Source of the DNA: Parahalioglobus pacificus
Lineage (GTDB): Bacteria > Pseudomonadota > Gammaproteobacteria > Pseudomonadales > Halieaceae
Reading direction: 5' to 3'
NCBI RefSeq assembly: GCF_014652275.1
Contig: NZ_BMYM01000001.1
Span: 1,178,001-1,242,000, forward strand
Length of the DNA stretch: 64,000 nucleotides
Positions 42,226-51,521 of the stretch are shown in pieces. The position numbers and the translations under genes are program-made. Position 1 is the first letter of the stretch; each line of letters begins with the position of its first letter. The notes beneath the pieces are model-generated. The model had not been told where the DNA came from, did no database searches, and saw nothing but the letters and a program-made list of their open reading frames with translations.

Positions 42226-43246
42226 CGCTGCTACCCAGCACCCTGGGTTCTATCTCCAGGCGGAAACCGAAGCGCTGGGCCACGGCATCCTGAATGTCGC
42301 CCGCTAACTTAAGCAATGCACGACCACTGTTACCGCCTCTGTTCACAAGCACCAGCGCATGGTTTGTATCTACGCCCATGCCATCTTGCTCCGCTCCCTT
42401 CCACCCGCAATCCTCGATCATCCATGCGGCGGACAGTTTCACCCTGCCGTCGGCTTGCGTGAACGCGGGCAAGCCGGAAAACCGGGTTCGCAGATAGGCA
42501 ACGCCCGCCTGTCCCTCTACGGGGTTTTTGAAGAAGCTTCCGGCATTCGGAATGACCCCGGGGTCAGGTAAGCGCTTGGAACGGATAGCAACGACCGCAT
42601 CGAACACCGCTTGCGGCGTCGCCTGCATTCCTGCGTCTTCGAAATATTGCGCCAACGACGGATAGTTGACGATCACGACTGGCTGCTTGTTCAGACGCAG
42701 ATCCACGGCAGTAATGGCAACCGAATCGCGCAAGGCACCCTTGAAAACACTGTCTCGGTAACCAAATTCACAGGCCGCACCCGAAAGCACCCGAGTCTCA
42801 CCCGTATCAAGATTCAAGGTGTGCACGGCGTCTACGAATGACGCGATTTCTACCCCGTAGGCGCCAATATTCTGGATGGGAGCCGCACCCACTGTACCCG
42901 GAATCAGCGCCAGGTTTTCCAAACCGAAGTAATTCTGGCCCAAACACCACTGCACAAGCCGATGCCAGTTCTCACCCGCCGCTACTCGAATGACGGCGCT
43001 CTCGCTGTCTTCCCGAAGGATCTCGATGCCGCGGCTCACGATATGGACAACGACGGCTTCAAGGTCGCTGGCCAAGACGACATTGCTGCCGCCTCCCAGC
43101 AACACCAGAGGCAGACCATTGGTTTTTGCCAGTGCGACAGCGTCAAGGATGTCCTGCGGCGTAGCTGCCGTCACCAGATAGGATGCCCTACTCTCCAGTG
43201 CCAATGTGTTTAGGGATACCAATGTTGCGTTGGTTTCAACCTGCAC
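42218..43246 (-). CDS. murB: UDP-N-acetylenolpyruvoylglucosamine reductase
   Basis: 342 residues from GTG (E. coli 342), type I MurB. NADPH- and FAD-dependent reduction giving UDP-MurNAc, the second dedicated step of peptidoglycan synthesis. FAD motifs PLVLLGGGSNVVLA and IPGTVGAAPIQNIGAYG, catalytic Ser in GVIPNAGSFFKNPV, and the C-terminal WMIEDCGWKGAEQ. Overlaps the phosphatase gene by 11 nt. Confidence 0.96.
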   Translation of the reverse strand: MQVETNATLVSLNTLALESRASYLVTAATPQDILDAVALAKTNGLPLVLLGGGSNVVLASDLEAVVVHIVSRGIEILREDSESAVIRVAAGENWHRLVQWCLGQNYFGLENLALIPGTVGAAPIQNIGAYGVEIASFVDAVHTLNLDTGETRVLSGAACEFGYRDSVFKGALRDSVAITAVDLRLNKQPVVIVNYPSLAQYFEDAGMQATPQAVFDAVVAIRSKRLPDPGVIPNAGSFFKNPVEGQAGVAYLRTRFSGLPAFTQADGRVKLSAAWMIEDCGWKGAEQDGMGVDTNHALVLVNRGGNSGRALLKLAGDIQDAVAQRFGFRLEIEPRVLGSSDG

Positions 43247-43706
43247 GCGGCACCTCTTTTAGGAGCGCTCTGCTTGCGTTCTCTACCAGGTCGAGCACAT
43301 GCTCGAAACCATCATCAGCGCCATAGTAGGGATCGGGCACCTCTGTCTCACTGCTATCGCCGAAATCGAGGAACAAACCGATTTTTTGTTGCAAGTGGTC
43401 CGGACACATCGCCTTGAGATCACTGAGGTTACTGCTATCCATCGCCAGTATGTAATCGAAGCGATGGAAGTCGTCAGCCGTCACCTGCCTGGCGCGCAAT
43501 GGCGACAGGTCGTAACCTCGCACGGCTGCGGCGAGCGTCGCACGCCTGTCAGGCGCCTCACCTGCATGCCAGGCGCCGGTGCCACAGGAATCTACGTCAA
43601 TGCTGTCCTGAAGTCCGGCGGAGCGCACCATGGCTTCGAGCACGCCATGGGCGGTCGGCGAACGACAGATGTTACCCAGGCAAACGAACAAGACCGATGC
43701 GCGCAT
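43236..43706 (-). CDS. Low-molecular-weight protein tyrosine phosphatase
   Basis: 156 residues. P-loop VCLGNICRSP near the N-terminus provides the catalytic Cys and Arg, and the general acid Asp lies in EVPDPYYGADDGFEHV. Cytoplasmic; Pseudomonas carries the same gene between murB and kdsB. Substrates are unknown; it has no capsule or Wzc-type kinase neighbour here. The start overlaps the kdsB stop (TAATG). Confidence 0.93.
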   Translation of the reverse strand: MRASVLFVCLGNICRSPTAHGVLEAMVRSAGLQDSIDVDSCGTGAWHAGEAPDRRATLAAAVRGYDLSPLRARQVTADDFHRFDYILAMDSSNLSDLKAMCPDHLQQKIGLFLDFGDSSETEVPDPYYGADDGFEHVLDLVENASRALLKEVPRAG

Positions 43707-44485
43707 TACGCCTGCTCTTCTCGCAGCCTTTTTCGTACGGCACTCAAGTCGTCCTCGGTATCCACACCCGCCGGAACGGGTGCCACGGCTGGCTCCACGT
43801 GAATACGCTCACCGTTATACAACGCTCTTAGCTGCTCAAGCTGTTCCAGTGCTTCAACATCAGCGGGGATCCACGTCACGTAGCGCGCGAGAAAGCTGGC
43901 CCGATAAGCATAGATACCGATATGACGCTGCCAGGCAGCCGGGCTTGGTAGTGGAGTCGTCGCGTTTGGCGCCTGCCCCTGCAAGAGCTCTCGTGGCCAG
44001 GGTATGGGTGCCCGGCTGAAGTACATGGCCATCCCATTGCTGGCCGCGACGACTTTCACCGCATTCGGGTTTTGCAGTTCTTCAATGCCTTCGATGGGCT
44101 CGCTAAGCGTGGCAATGGCCGCGGTTGGGTTTACAGCCAGATTGGCCGCAACCTGGTCGATGACCGCTGGGGGAATCATGGGTTCGTCACCCTGCACATT
44201 CACAACAATATCGTCCGGTGCGAACGAGAACTTCTCGGCCACCTCGGCCAAACGGTCTGTTCCTGAGGGATGGTCTGAACGGGTCACCGCAACCTCAGCC
44301 CCGAAAGCGGCTGCCACATCGGCGATACGGCCGTCATCGGTCGCGATAATCACCCGCTCTGCCTTACTGGCCATGGCTCGTTCCCAAACCCACTGGATCA
44401 TGGGCTTGCCCGCCAAATCCAGCAGCGGCTTTCCCGGGAGCCGGGTGGAGCCAAATCGTGCGGGAATCACCGCCGTGTATGTCAT
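43706..44485 (-). CDS. kdsB: CMP-KDO synthetase
   Basis: 259 residues from ATG 44485, preceded by AGGTTTAGGT; the frame runs 13 codons further but without family similarity. Activates KDO with CTP for lipopolysaccharide inner core. Motifs [26 protein letters not shown] and [12 protein letters not shown]. It is followed (on this strand) by the phosphatase and murB. It is separated from lpxK by 96 bp; in many relatives a small Trm112-like gene (ycaR) sits between them, but it is absent here. Confidence 0.96.
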   Translation of the reverse strand: MTYTAVIPARFGSTRLPGKPLLDLAGKPMIQWVWERAMASKAERVIIATDDGRIADVAAAFGAEVAVTRSDHPSGTDRLAEVAEKFSFAPDDIVVNVQGDEPMIPPAVIDQVAANLAVNPTAAIATLSEPIEGIEELQNPNAVKVVAASNGMAMYFSRAPIPWPRELLQGQAPNATTPLPSPAAWQRHIGIYAYRASFLARYVTWIPADVEALEQLEQLRALYNGERIHVEPAVAPVPAGVDTEDDLSAVRKRLREEQA

Positions 44486-44581
44486 ACCTAAACCTTTTTC
44501 CGTTGGCGTATGCCAGTGCGTCACATCAGCGACGTCGTGGCTGATGCCACACCGTCACAACTCGCTCGAGAATGAAGTGAC

Positions 44582-45571
44582 TCAGACCTTCGTGTGACTC
44601 TCTGCACTCAGTTCGAGGATATCGTCCACGACCACATCCGGCACGCGGGTGGATATCGACAGGCTCCACATGCGCGCATCTGCAAACGCTGCGCATTTTA
44701 CCGCGTCCTTCTCGGTCATAATAATGGGCCTGTCGTCCATGGACGCAAAGTCTGACGCCTGAAACTTGTGGTGATCGGGATAACTGTAAGCTATCACCTC
44801 GAAACCGGTCGCGCGCAACTGTGCAAAGAACTGCTCTGGCTGCCCGATACCCGCTACCGCATGCACAGCGTCACCAAGCGCCGCCGGAGACGGCGTTCGC
44901 TGCTCGCCCGTTGTGAGCTGAGTGAGCAAGTCTAGCTGGTAGCTAAATCCGGTATCGGCATTCGTGCCTCCCCGAAACAGCGTGTGGTCTACGGTCGCCA
45001 GGCGCGAAGGCGGATCACGCAGTGGTCCTGCTGGCAGGCAGTGGCCGTTGCCCAGCGCGCGCACCGCATCAATTAAAACAATTTCCCTATCCCTACCCAG
45101 CGCGTAGTGCTGCAAGCCGTCATCGCTGATGATCAGGTCAACAGAGCTATTGCCAAGCAAGCAGCGCACAGCATCGGGCCGTTTGGGTGATACAACCACT
45201 GGCACACCCGTCTTCCTGGCTATCAGCAATGGCTCGTCACCGACCATTATGGGGTCGCTGCCCGGTGTCACTTCCCGCGGCGCCTTGAGCCCCTGTGCGC
45301 CATAGCCCCGGCTGACTACCCCAGGCTTCACACCTTGAGCAAGCAAAGCATTGACCAGCGCTATCACAAAAGGGGTTTTGCCGGTGCCGCCTACGGTGAC
45401 ATTTCCCACGACCACAACCGGCACGGGCGCCCTGTAGCTCTTTAGCCACTGATTTCGGTACAGCCATCGTCGTACAGACGTTACAGCGCGAAACAGCCAC
45501 TCAAGAGGTAACAGCAACCACAGCCAGGCAGCGCCAGCGTACCAGGCCCTTACCAGACGTGATTCACTCAC
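44582..45571 (-). CDS. lpxK: Tetraacyldisaccharide 4'-kinase
   Basis: 329 residues from GTG 45571 (E. coli 328); the longer frame to 45670 would overlap msbA by 95 nt. Phosphorylates the lipid A precursor at the inner membrane. One N-terminal hydrophobic helix (WYAGAAWLWLLLPLEWLF), then Walker A NVTVGGTGKTPF, SRGYGA and DDGLQHYALGRD. It starts 4 nt after the msbA stop, the usual msbA-lpxK pair for making and flipping lipid A. Confidence 0.95.
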   Translation of the reverse strand: MSESRLVRAWYAGAAWLWLLLPLEWLFRAVTSVRRWLYRNQWLKSYRAPVPVVVVGNVTVGGTGKTPFVIALVNALLAQGVKPGVVSRGYGAQGLKAPREVTPGSDPIMVGDEPLLIARKTGVPVVVSPKRPDAVRCLLGNSSVDLIISDDGLQHYALGRDREIVLIDAVRALGNGHCLPAGPLRDPPSRLATVDHTLFRGGTNADTGFSYQLDLLTQLTTGEQRTPSPAALGDAVHAVAGIGQPEQFFAQLRATGFEVIAYSYPDHHKFQASDFASMDDRPIIMTEKDAVKCAAFADARMWSLSISTRVPDVVVDDILELSAESHTKV

Positions 45572-45575
45572 AGGC

Positions 45576-47417
45576 TCAATCCGAGAATGACTGGTGATAG
45601 AGCTGGGCGTAGAGGCCACCCTGCGCCAGCAACTCTTCATGTTTGCCAGCCGCCACAACCTGCCCTGCATCCATCACTACAATACGGTCTGCTTTCTCAA
45701 CCGTGGATAAGCGATGTGCAATGACCAGTGTCGTACGGTCCTGCATCACATGTTCCAGCGCGCGCTGAATACGGTGCTCAGATTCATTATCCAGCGCGGA
45801 GGTTGCCTCATCTAGAATCAGCAACGGCGCATCCTTCAAAATCGCTCGGGCTATGGCGAGCCGTTGACGCTGTCCGCCGCTCAACCCGGCACCTTCATCG
45901 CCGAGCAAGGTTTGAAAGCCATCGGGCAGGTCTCTGATGAACTCCGTCGCGAAAGCGGCTTCGGTGGCACGTTCGACCGCCTCTTCGGATACGCGATCCC
46001 TGGCGGCGTAAGCGACGTTGTTGAAAACTGTGTCGTGAAACAGCGTCACATCCTGAGACACCATGCTCAGCTGACAGCGCAGATTATTCAGCTGATAATC
46101 TTCAATAGGAACATCGTCCAGATAAATGTAACCCTGTGTTATCGGGTAGAAACGTGCCAGCAACTGCACCAGTGTTGTTTTACCGGACCCGGAGCGCCCA
46201 ACCAGGGCGACAGTCTCGCCAGCACCGATTTCCAGCGAGACATCTTTCAGCGCAGGCTCTTCTGCACCGGGATAGTAGAAAACAAGATTTTGAATGCTCA
46301 ACCGCCCTTGCACACGGGGCACGACCAACTGGCCTTCATCCAATTCCGCAGGCTCATCCAGTTGGGCGAAGATGTCTTCGGAAGCAGCCAACCCACGTTG
46401 AATTTCGCTTTGGATACCGGACAAACTGCGGATGGGCTTGCCCAACTGACCAGCCGCCGTCAGGAACGCCACCAGCGACCCGGCGCTGAATCCGGCGAGA
46501 ATTGTGGGGTTGAGGGAAAACCACACCAGCACCGCCAGGGCGAGTGCCAGCAAGGTCTGAATGACCGGGGTACTGAGCGCGTCTGCAAATGCGAGCTTCA
46601 GGCTCTGTGCGCGGTTGTAGGCACTGGCTCGTTTGAATCGCTCGCCCTGATGCGACTGGCCGTTAAACAAGCGCACCTCTTTGTAGGCTCCGATAGTCTC
46701 GTTAGATACCTGAGTCACATCACCCATCGACGCCTGTATTCTACGGCTATAGCGCCTGAAATGCTTACCTACAACGGCGACCACCAGGGCGATAAATGGG
46801 GCCACTGCGAAAAACACCAGGCTGAGCTTCCAGTTCAAATACAGCATGTAACTGATCAGTGCGATGACGGTTAACCCCTCACGCACAAGAATTTTCAGCG
46901 CCTTGGTTGCAGCGCCAGCCACCTGCTCAACATTGAAGGTAATCTTGGAAATCAACACACCGTTACTGTGTTTATCGTAGTACTGCGCCGGCGCTACCAG
47001 CATCTTGTTAAACAGCTCACAACGCAATTCATGGATCAGGTTGCGCGCCACATGGCTCATAAAGTAAGTGCCGAGAAAGAACCCCATTGCACGCACGAAC
47101 GCCAGCGATACGGCAGCAACCGGTACCGCGATCCGCGCGAACTCCAGGGCGCTCATGCCGGAAGAGTCAACCAACGCATAAGCCGCACTGGCGACGATGC
47201 CCTTATCGGCGCTATCGGATTCATTGATGGAATCCAGCAAAAACTGCAACAAATCGGCCAGTAGCACATTACCCAGCGAATAAACGAGAAAGCCCAGAAT
47301 GCTAAACGCAAAGATGTACCAGTACGGAACAATGTAAGACAGCAGTCGCCCGTAGAGCTTCCAGTCGGAGACCTCGCCGCTGCGGGGCGGCAGGCTCTTG
47401 GCGGGAGCCTTAGCCAT
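45576..47417 (-). CDS. msbA: Lipid A ABC flippase MsbA
   Basis: 613 residues. Six-helix exporter domain followed by an ATPase with Walker A VGRSGSGKTTLVQ, signature GLSGGQRQRLA and Walker B LLILDEATSALD. Flips core-lipid A across the inner membrane. The N-terminus has a proline-rich cytoplasmic start. Overlaps exbD by 8 nt, so the exbB-exbD-msbA-lpxK genes are one transcript. Confidence 0.95.
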   Translation of the reverse strand: MAKAPAKSLPPRSGEVSDWKLYGRLLSYIVPYWYIFAFSILGFLVYSLGNVLLADLLQFLLDSINESDSADKGIVASAAYALVDSSGMSALEFARIAVPVAAVSLAFVRAMGFFLGTYFMSHVARNLIHELRCELFNKMLVAPAQYYDKHSNGVLISKITFNVEQVAGAATKALKILVREGLTVIALISYMLYLNWKLSLVFFAVAPFIALVVAVVGKHFRRYSRRIQASMGDVTQVSNETIGAYKEVRLFNGQSHQGERFKRASAYNRAQSLKLAFADALSTPVIQTLLALALAVLVWFSLNPTILAGFSAGSLVAFLTAAGQLGKPIRSLSGIQSEIQRGLAASEDIFAQLDEPAELDEGQLVVPRVQGRLSIQNLVFYYPGAEEPALKDVSLEIGAGETVALVGRSGSGKTTLVQLLARFYPITQGYIYLDDVPIEDYQLNNLRCQLSMVSQDVTLFHDTVFNNVAYAARDRVSEEAVERATEAAFATEFIRDLPDGFQTLLGDEGAGLSGGQRQRLAIARAILKDAPLLILDEATSALDNESEHRIQRALEHVMQDRTTLVIAHRLSTVEKADRIVVMDAGQVVAAGKHEELLAQGGLYAQLYHQSFSD

Positions 47418-47841
47418 TACCCATGGCCTCTGCAGGCTGGCGCGTTGTAATACTCAGGTGTACGAAGCCCATTTGACCGGCCGCATCCATGGCGCGCACC
47501 ACGTACTGGTGCTCAGTTTGCGCATCGGCAGTAATCACCATGGGTAAGGTCGTATCGCCGGCGGAGATCTTGTAAATAGCTGCCTGTAATGTACGCATAC
47601 GCGTATCAACCAGCGGCTGGCCGTTGACCCGATATACCCCGGCCTCATCGATTCGAATCTCGATCTGCTCGGCCGCCATTTCCTGGGGCTCTCCCGTTGC
47701 CTCCGGCAAATCAACCGACAGCTGCGTTTCGCGCGTGAAGGTCGTAGACACCATAAAGAAGATCAGCAGCAGAAAAACCACGTCAATCAACGGCGTCAGA
47801 TTAACGCCCAACTCCTCGCGCTGTTGGCGACGAAACTTCAA
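47410..47841 (-). CDS. exbD: ExbD/TolR-family proton-channel protein
   Basis: 143 residues, TTG start overlapping the exbB stop. Basic start (FRRQQREELGVNLTPLIDVV) with the membrane helix Asp that carries protons (LIDVVFLLLIFFMVS), and a periplasmic domain. With ExbB it energises a TonB-like protein. In Pseudomonas this pair near lpxK is one of several copies. It could support the BtuB receptor in this window, but no tonB is adjacent. Confidence 0.92.
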   Translation of the reverse strand: MKFRRQQREELGVNLTPLIDVVFLLLIFFMVSTTFTRETQLSVDLPEATGEPQEMAAEQIEIRIDEAGVYRVNGQPLVDTRMRTLQAAIYKISAGDTTLPMVITADAQTEHQYVVRAMDAAGQMGFVHLSITTRQPAEAMGNG

Positions 47842-48461
47842 GGACTCTGTTCCGTATTCTCTTCGCTGTGCAGGGCATCCACCAGCTTGATGGTTTCTTG
47901 CTCCAACTCAACAACAATGCCGTCGATACGGCCGGTGAAGTAACGGTGCATAATGAGCGCGGGGATAGCCACACACAGCCCGGCGGCCGTTGTTATCAGG
48001 GCCTCTGATATACCACCTGCCAACACGCTGGCATTGCCAGTGCCCTGCGTCATGATTTCGGCGAAGACCTTGATCATACCCATTACCGTACCGAGCAGGC
48101 CCATCAACGGCGCAACCGCTGCGATGGTGCCCAAGGTGTTGAGGTAGCGCTCAAGGTCATGCACAACGTGCCCAGCCGCCTCTTCAATACTCTCCTTCAT
48201 GACATCGCGACCGTGATAGGCATTGGCAAGCCCGGCAGCCAGAATGCGCCCCAGCGGTGAGGACTGCTTTAGCGTCTTCAACTTGCCCGCGTCCATTTCG
48301 CCGGCCTTCAATTGTTTCCAGACCGTGGCCAGTAGGTGTGGCGGCGCGATCTTCTTGGGATTTAGCGTGTACAGTCGCTCCAGACAAATGGCGACAGCGA
48401 TGACTGAGCTCAGCACAATGAGCACCATCAGCGGACCGCCCGATGTCAGCAATTCCAGCAC
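47838..48461 (-). CDS. exbB: ExbB/TolQ-family proton-channel protein
   Basis: 207 residues from GTG, with GGGGG upstream. MotA/TolQ/ExbB domain with three helices: an N-terminal one (GGPLMVLIVLSSVIAVAICLERLY) and a pair around IAAVAPLMGLLGTVMGMI and LITTAAGLCVAIPALIMHRYF. First gene of the exbB-exbD-msbA-lpxK run; divergent genes are absent, with comEC ending 72 bp upstream on the same strand. Confidence 0.93.
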   Translation of the reverse strand: MLELLTSGGPLMVLIVLSSVIAVAICLERLYTLNPKKIAPPHLLATVWKQLKAGEMDAGKLKTLKQSSPLGRILAAGLANAYHGRDVMKESIEEAAGHVVHDLERYLNTLGTIAAVAPLMGLLGTVMGMIKVFAEIMTQGTGNASVLAGGISEALITTAAGLCVAIPALIMHRYFTGRIDGIVVELEQETIKLVDALHSEENTEQSP

Positions 48462-48533
48462 GTTTTTACCCCCGGTTAAGATCTGTGTTTGCGCATTATA
48501 CGCACCGAGAGGGTGCCGGTAAGGGCAAAAAAC

Positions 48534-50933
48534 TCACATCCACCAGTATCGTGGGGAAAACGAATGCCTCGTTAGCGTCAGGCTGCCGTCGGCGCCAATA
48601 CGGTACTCCAGCGCGCCGTGCTCGCCAGTAAATACAGAGTGCGCACCCGTGAGGTCCACACGCTTCTCGACACGCCAGTGCGGGTGCCCAAAGGCGTTGG
48701 CATAACCTGCGCTATACACCACTGAAGTCGCATCTACACGCCTTAGCCAAGCGCTGCTGGAAGAAGATAGACTACCGTGATGTGACGCGAGCAGAACCTC
48801 AGATTTAAGATCTTCCTGCCAATAGCGTACCAGCGACTTTTCCAATCCTGCCGTGATATCGCCCGGCAGCAAGAAGCGCACACCGTGTGAGTTGATCGCA
48901 ATGACGCAACTGGCATCGTTACCCGACAATCTGGGATCAACGCCTGACATCACGGTAAAGTGGGTATCATCGGACCAACGCCAGCTCTCCCCGAGGCGAC
49001 AACGCGATACATCGGAACCAGAGGCCAACACTAACGGTCCGTGAGCGCCTAAGGCCTCACCCAGTCGGACGCGGCTCACGGGTAGCCGCCTCAGCAAGGC
49101 ACTGGCACCCGCGCTGTGATCAAGATCAGCGTGGCTAACCACCAGCGTATCCAGCTCACGAATGCCTTCCCGCTGCAACCAGGGCAAGACCACTGTATCC
49201 AGCCGGGTGATTGCAGCAGGGTCACCTCCCCCCGTATCTATCAGCGCCGCGCGTTTCCCTTCCTGAAACACAACCGCAGTGCCCTGCCCCACATCCAGCA
49301 CGACGAGGCGAGACGCCCATCTGGGCGCAGGATTTGGCGAAGCAAGAACGGTCACCAATGCGGAAGCAAGTAGTGCTCGCGCCCTTACGCCTACCGGCAG
49401 CAATAGGGCCAACATCACTATCAGGGCAAGCATCGCACTTAAGATACCCATGCCGGTGTTGATGTAGACAGACTGGCCAAGCACCCGGTGAAAGCCCTGT
49501 GCGAGCTGCAACCAGGTGCTCAATGGCCAAGATGCCAGGCGCCAGGCAAGGTCCGCCATAGGCTGGCTAATGATGCTCAAGGGAATACCGATAAGTGTCA
49601 GCGGTACGACCCAGATGCTGATCAGCGGCACAGTGATCATATTCGCCAATGCGGCGACAGTACTGACGCCGCTGAACCACACTGCTGTCAACGGCATCAT
49701 CACCAGACACATGTACAGGTGAGTGCGCCATACCGTCGACCATTTCTGCCTACTGGGCTGCCACAACGACCACCACAGCAATAACGCTACGGCACCCGCG
49801 CTGAGCCAGAAGCCCGGCGATATGGGGGACAATGGCTGCCACAAAACAATGAGCGTGACTGCCAGTACTAACGCGCGAGCGCTGGAGGCCATTCGCGCAC
49901 TGGCCAATGCTGCAAGCATTACCCAGACCATGACCAAAGCACGCACGGTGGGCAAAGAAAAGCCGGCCAAAGCGGCGTATGCCCCTGCAGACATCGCCCC
50001 TAAGGCGGGCCCTAACAACCATCGCGGCGCCAACCCTAGCAATCCCAACACCCTACTGAGCCCGGCACCAAGACCCAGCCCCATCAACGCCACCAAGCCG
50101 ATGTGCAGCCCCGAAACGACTAACACATGTACGACACCGAGTTGCTGAAACAATCGCCAAAGTTCGGGTGATATTCCACTGCGGTCTGCAACCGCCAGTG
50201 CCTTCAGTATTGCTGCACTGCCCTCGTGTATGGAGGTTTGGTCAATAGCCTCACTGATCGTGGCTCTGAGTCGCGCGACACCAGCGCCGATTGAATGAAT
50301 AGAACCAGCACTGGCAGTGCTGTGCGCTAAATCGAGCGGCTGACCCGATACAGAGCCCAGTGCGTCAATGCCGTTAAGGTGATACCAGGCTTCGCGAGGT
50401 ACAACTCCGGGGTTGGCCAAACCCCGTGGGCGTCGCAGTCGTACGTTCAGCTGCAACGACTCCCCAGCCTTTATTGTCCGCTCACCGTAATAGTTAAGGC
50501 GCAGCTTCACTGGCCCTTGGCAGCGCTCGGGCTCTAACCTGGCCACCTCAAAGTCGAAGCTGTGCACGGGCGGCCGACCGACGGTTACCCAGCGCTGAGG
50601 TAATCCACTGACGGTACCCGCAATCTCGAGACGCTCGCGTAGGCAGTTTTTCGGCAAGGTTCGCTTAAGCCGTTGAGTAGCGTATATCGTGCCCCAGCCC
50701 AGGCCAGAGAGCGCACCTCCAGCCATTCGCAGCATGGGCATCCGCCAACCGATCCAAGCGCCAGTCACGACGGCGGCACCGCCTGCACTGCCCAACGGTA
50801 GAGCGGCAAGGCAGGTAGTGAGCATCGTGCCCAAGAACAATCCAAGCAAGTAGCGGCGCATCGCTAGTGCCGGCCATTGAGTACGGGCATAATGCGGTCT
50901 CCCGGGAGGCTGGACTGCCAGTGAAGCACTCAC
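48534..50933 (-). CDS. comEC: DNA internalization protein ComEC/Rec2
   Basis: 799 residues from GTG 50933 (AGGTG five nt upstream); an ATG at 50861 would give 775 and cannot be excluded. N-terminal helices and OB-like domain, a competence domain with many helices (VVHVLVVSGLHIGLVALMG, ISPGFWLSAGAVALLLWW), then a metallo-beta-lactamase-like domain (VLDVGQGTAVVFQE, VVSHADLDHSAG, LLASHHGS). Carries single-stranded DNA through the inner membrane in natural transformation. The metal motif HADLDH is intact, so competence is plausible, but other com genes are not in view. Confidence 0.94.
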   Translation of the reverse strand: MSASLAVQPPGRPHYARTQWPALAMRRYLLGLFLGTMLTTCLAALPLGSAGGAAVVTGAWIGWRMPMLRMAGGALSGLGWGTIYATQRLKRTLPKNCLRERLEIAGTVSGLPQRWVTVGRPPVHSFDFEVARLEPERCQGPVKLRLNYYGERTIKAGESLQLNVRLRRPRGLANPGVVPREAWYHLNGIDALGSVSGQPLDLAHSTASAGSIHSIGAGVARLRATISEAIDQTSIHEGSAAILKALAVADRSGISPELWRLFQQLGVVHVLVVSGLHIGLVALMGLGLGAGLSRVLGLLGLAPRWLLGPALGAMSAGAYAALAGFSLPTVRALVMVWVMLAALASARMASSARALVLAVTLIVLWQPLSPISPGFWLSAGAVALLLWWSLWQPSRQKWSTVWRTHLYMCLVMMPLTAVWFSGVSTVAALANMITVPLISIWVVPLTLIGIPLSIISQPMADLAWRLASWPLSTWLQLAQGFHRVLGQSVYINTGMGILSAMLALIVMLALLLPVGVRARALLASALVTVLASPNPAPRWASRLVVLDVGQGTAVVFQEGKRAALIDTGGGDPAAITRLDTVVLPWLQREGIRELDTLVVSHADLDHSAGASALLRRLPVSRVRLGEALGAHGPLVLASGSDVSRCRLGESWRWSDDTHFTVMSGVDPRLSGNDASCVIAINSHGVRFLLPGDITAGLEKSLVRYWQEDLKSEVLLASHHGSLSSSSSAWLRRVDATSVVYSAGYANAFGHPHWRVEKRVDLTGAHSVFTGEHGALEYRIGADGSLTLTRHSFSPRYWWM

Positions 50934-50969
50934 AGCACCTGGCTAGAACATCCGATTCGACCGGTTCAC

Positions 50970-51521
50970 ATGCCCAAGAAAACGCTTAAACAATTTGCTC
51001 CCAGCCCCGCTCGCCTTCGAAGTATCACGGCGCTACGTGTTCTGGGTGACTGGATTTATGAGCCCAATCTTTGGCACATCAATCGCTACTCGGCCTCGAT
51101 GGCATTTTTTGTGGGGCTGTTTACGGCGTTCATGCCCATCCCCGGACAAATGGTATTGGCCGCCCTGTTGGCCGTGCAGTTGCGCTGCAATCTGCCCCTG
51201 TCAGTTGGGCTGGTTTGGATCACCAACCCGGTTACCATGGGCCCGATTTTCTACCTGTCGTACCGCATCGGCGCATTGCTGGTGGACGCTCCGGTACAAG
51301 ACATAAAGTTTGCGCTGAGTTGGGAATGGCTGACGCACAGCCTGGGCGCCGTTTGGCAGCCCTTCTTGCTGGGCTGTCTGCTCGCAGGCCTGTTCTTTGG
51401 CTCTATGGGCTACTTCGTCATATCGATCCTGTGGCGGTGGCGCGTTGCGCGGCACTGGCGCGCCAGGAAACGCCGACGTGCTCAGGCGTCAACAAACGCC
51501 TCGGTGGATACAGAGAGCTAA
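50970..51521 (+). CDS. DUF2062 membrane protein
   Basis: 183 residues. Two or three hydrophobic helices, with the family core YSASMAFFVGLFTAFMPIPGQ, RCNLPLSVGLVWITNPVTMG and a basic C-terminus (RWRVARHWRARKRRRAQ). Function unknown; relatives lie between comEC and the lol genes in Pseudomonas too. It is divergent from comEC with 36 bp between starts and shares a CTAA stop with lolE. Confidence 0.85.
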   Translation: MPKKTLKQFAPSPARLRSITALRVLGDWIYEPNLWHINRYSASMAFFVGLFTAFMPIPGQMVLAALLAVQLRCNLPLSVGLVWITNPVTMGPIFYLSYRIGALLVDAPVQDIKFALSWEWLTHSLGAVWQPFLLGCLLAGLFFGSMGYFVISILWRWRVARHWRARKRRRAQASTNASVDTES

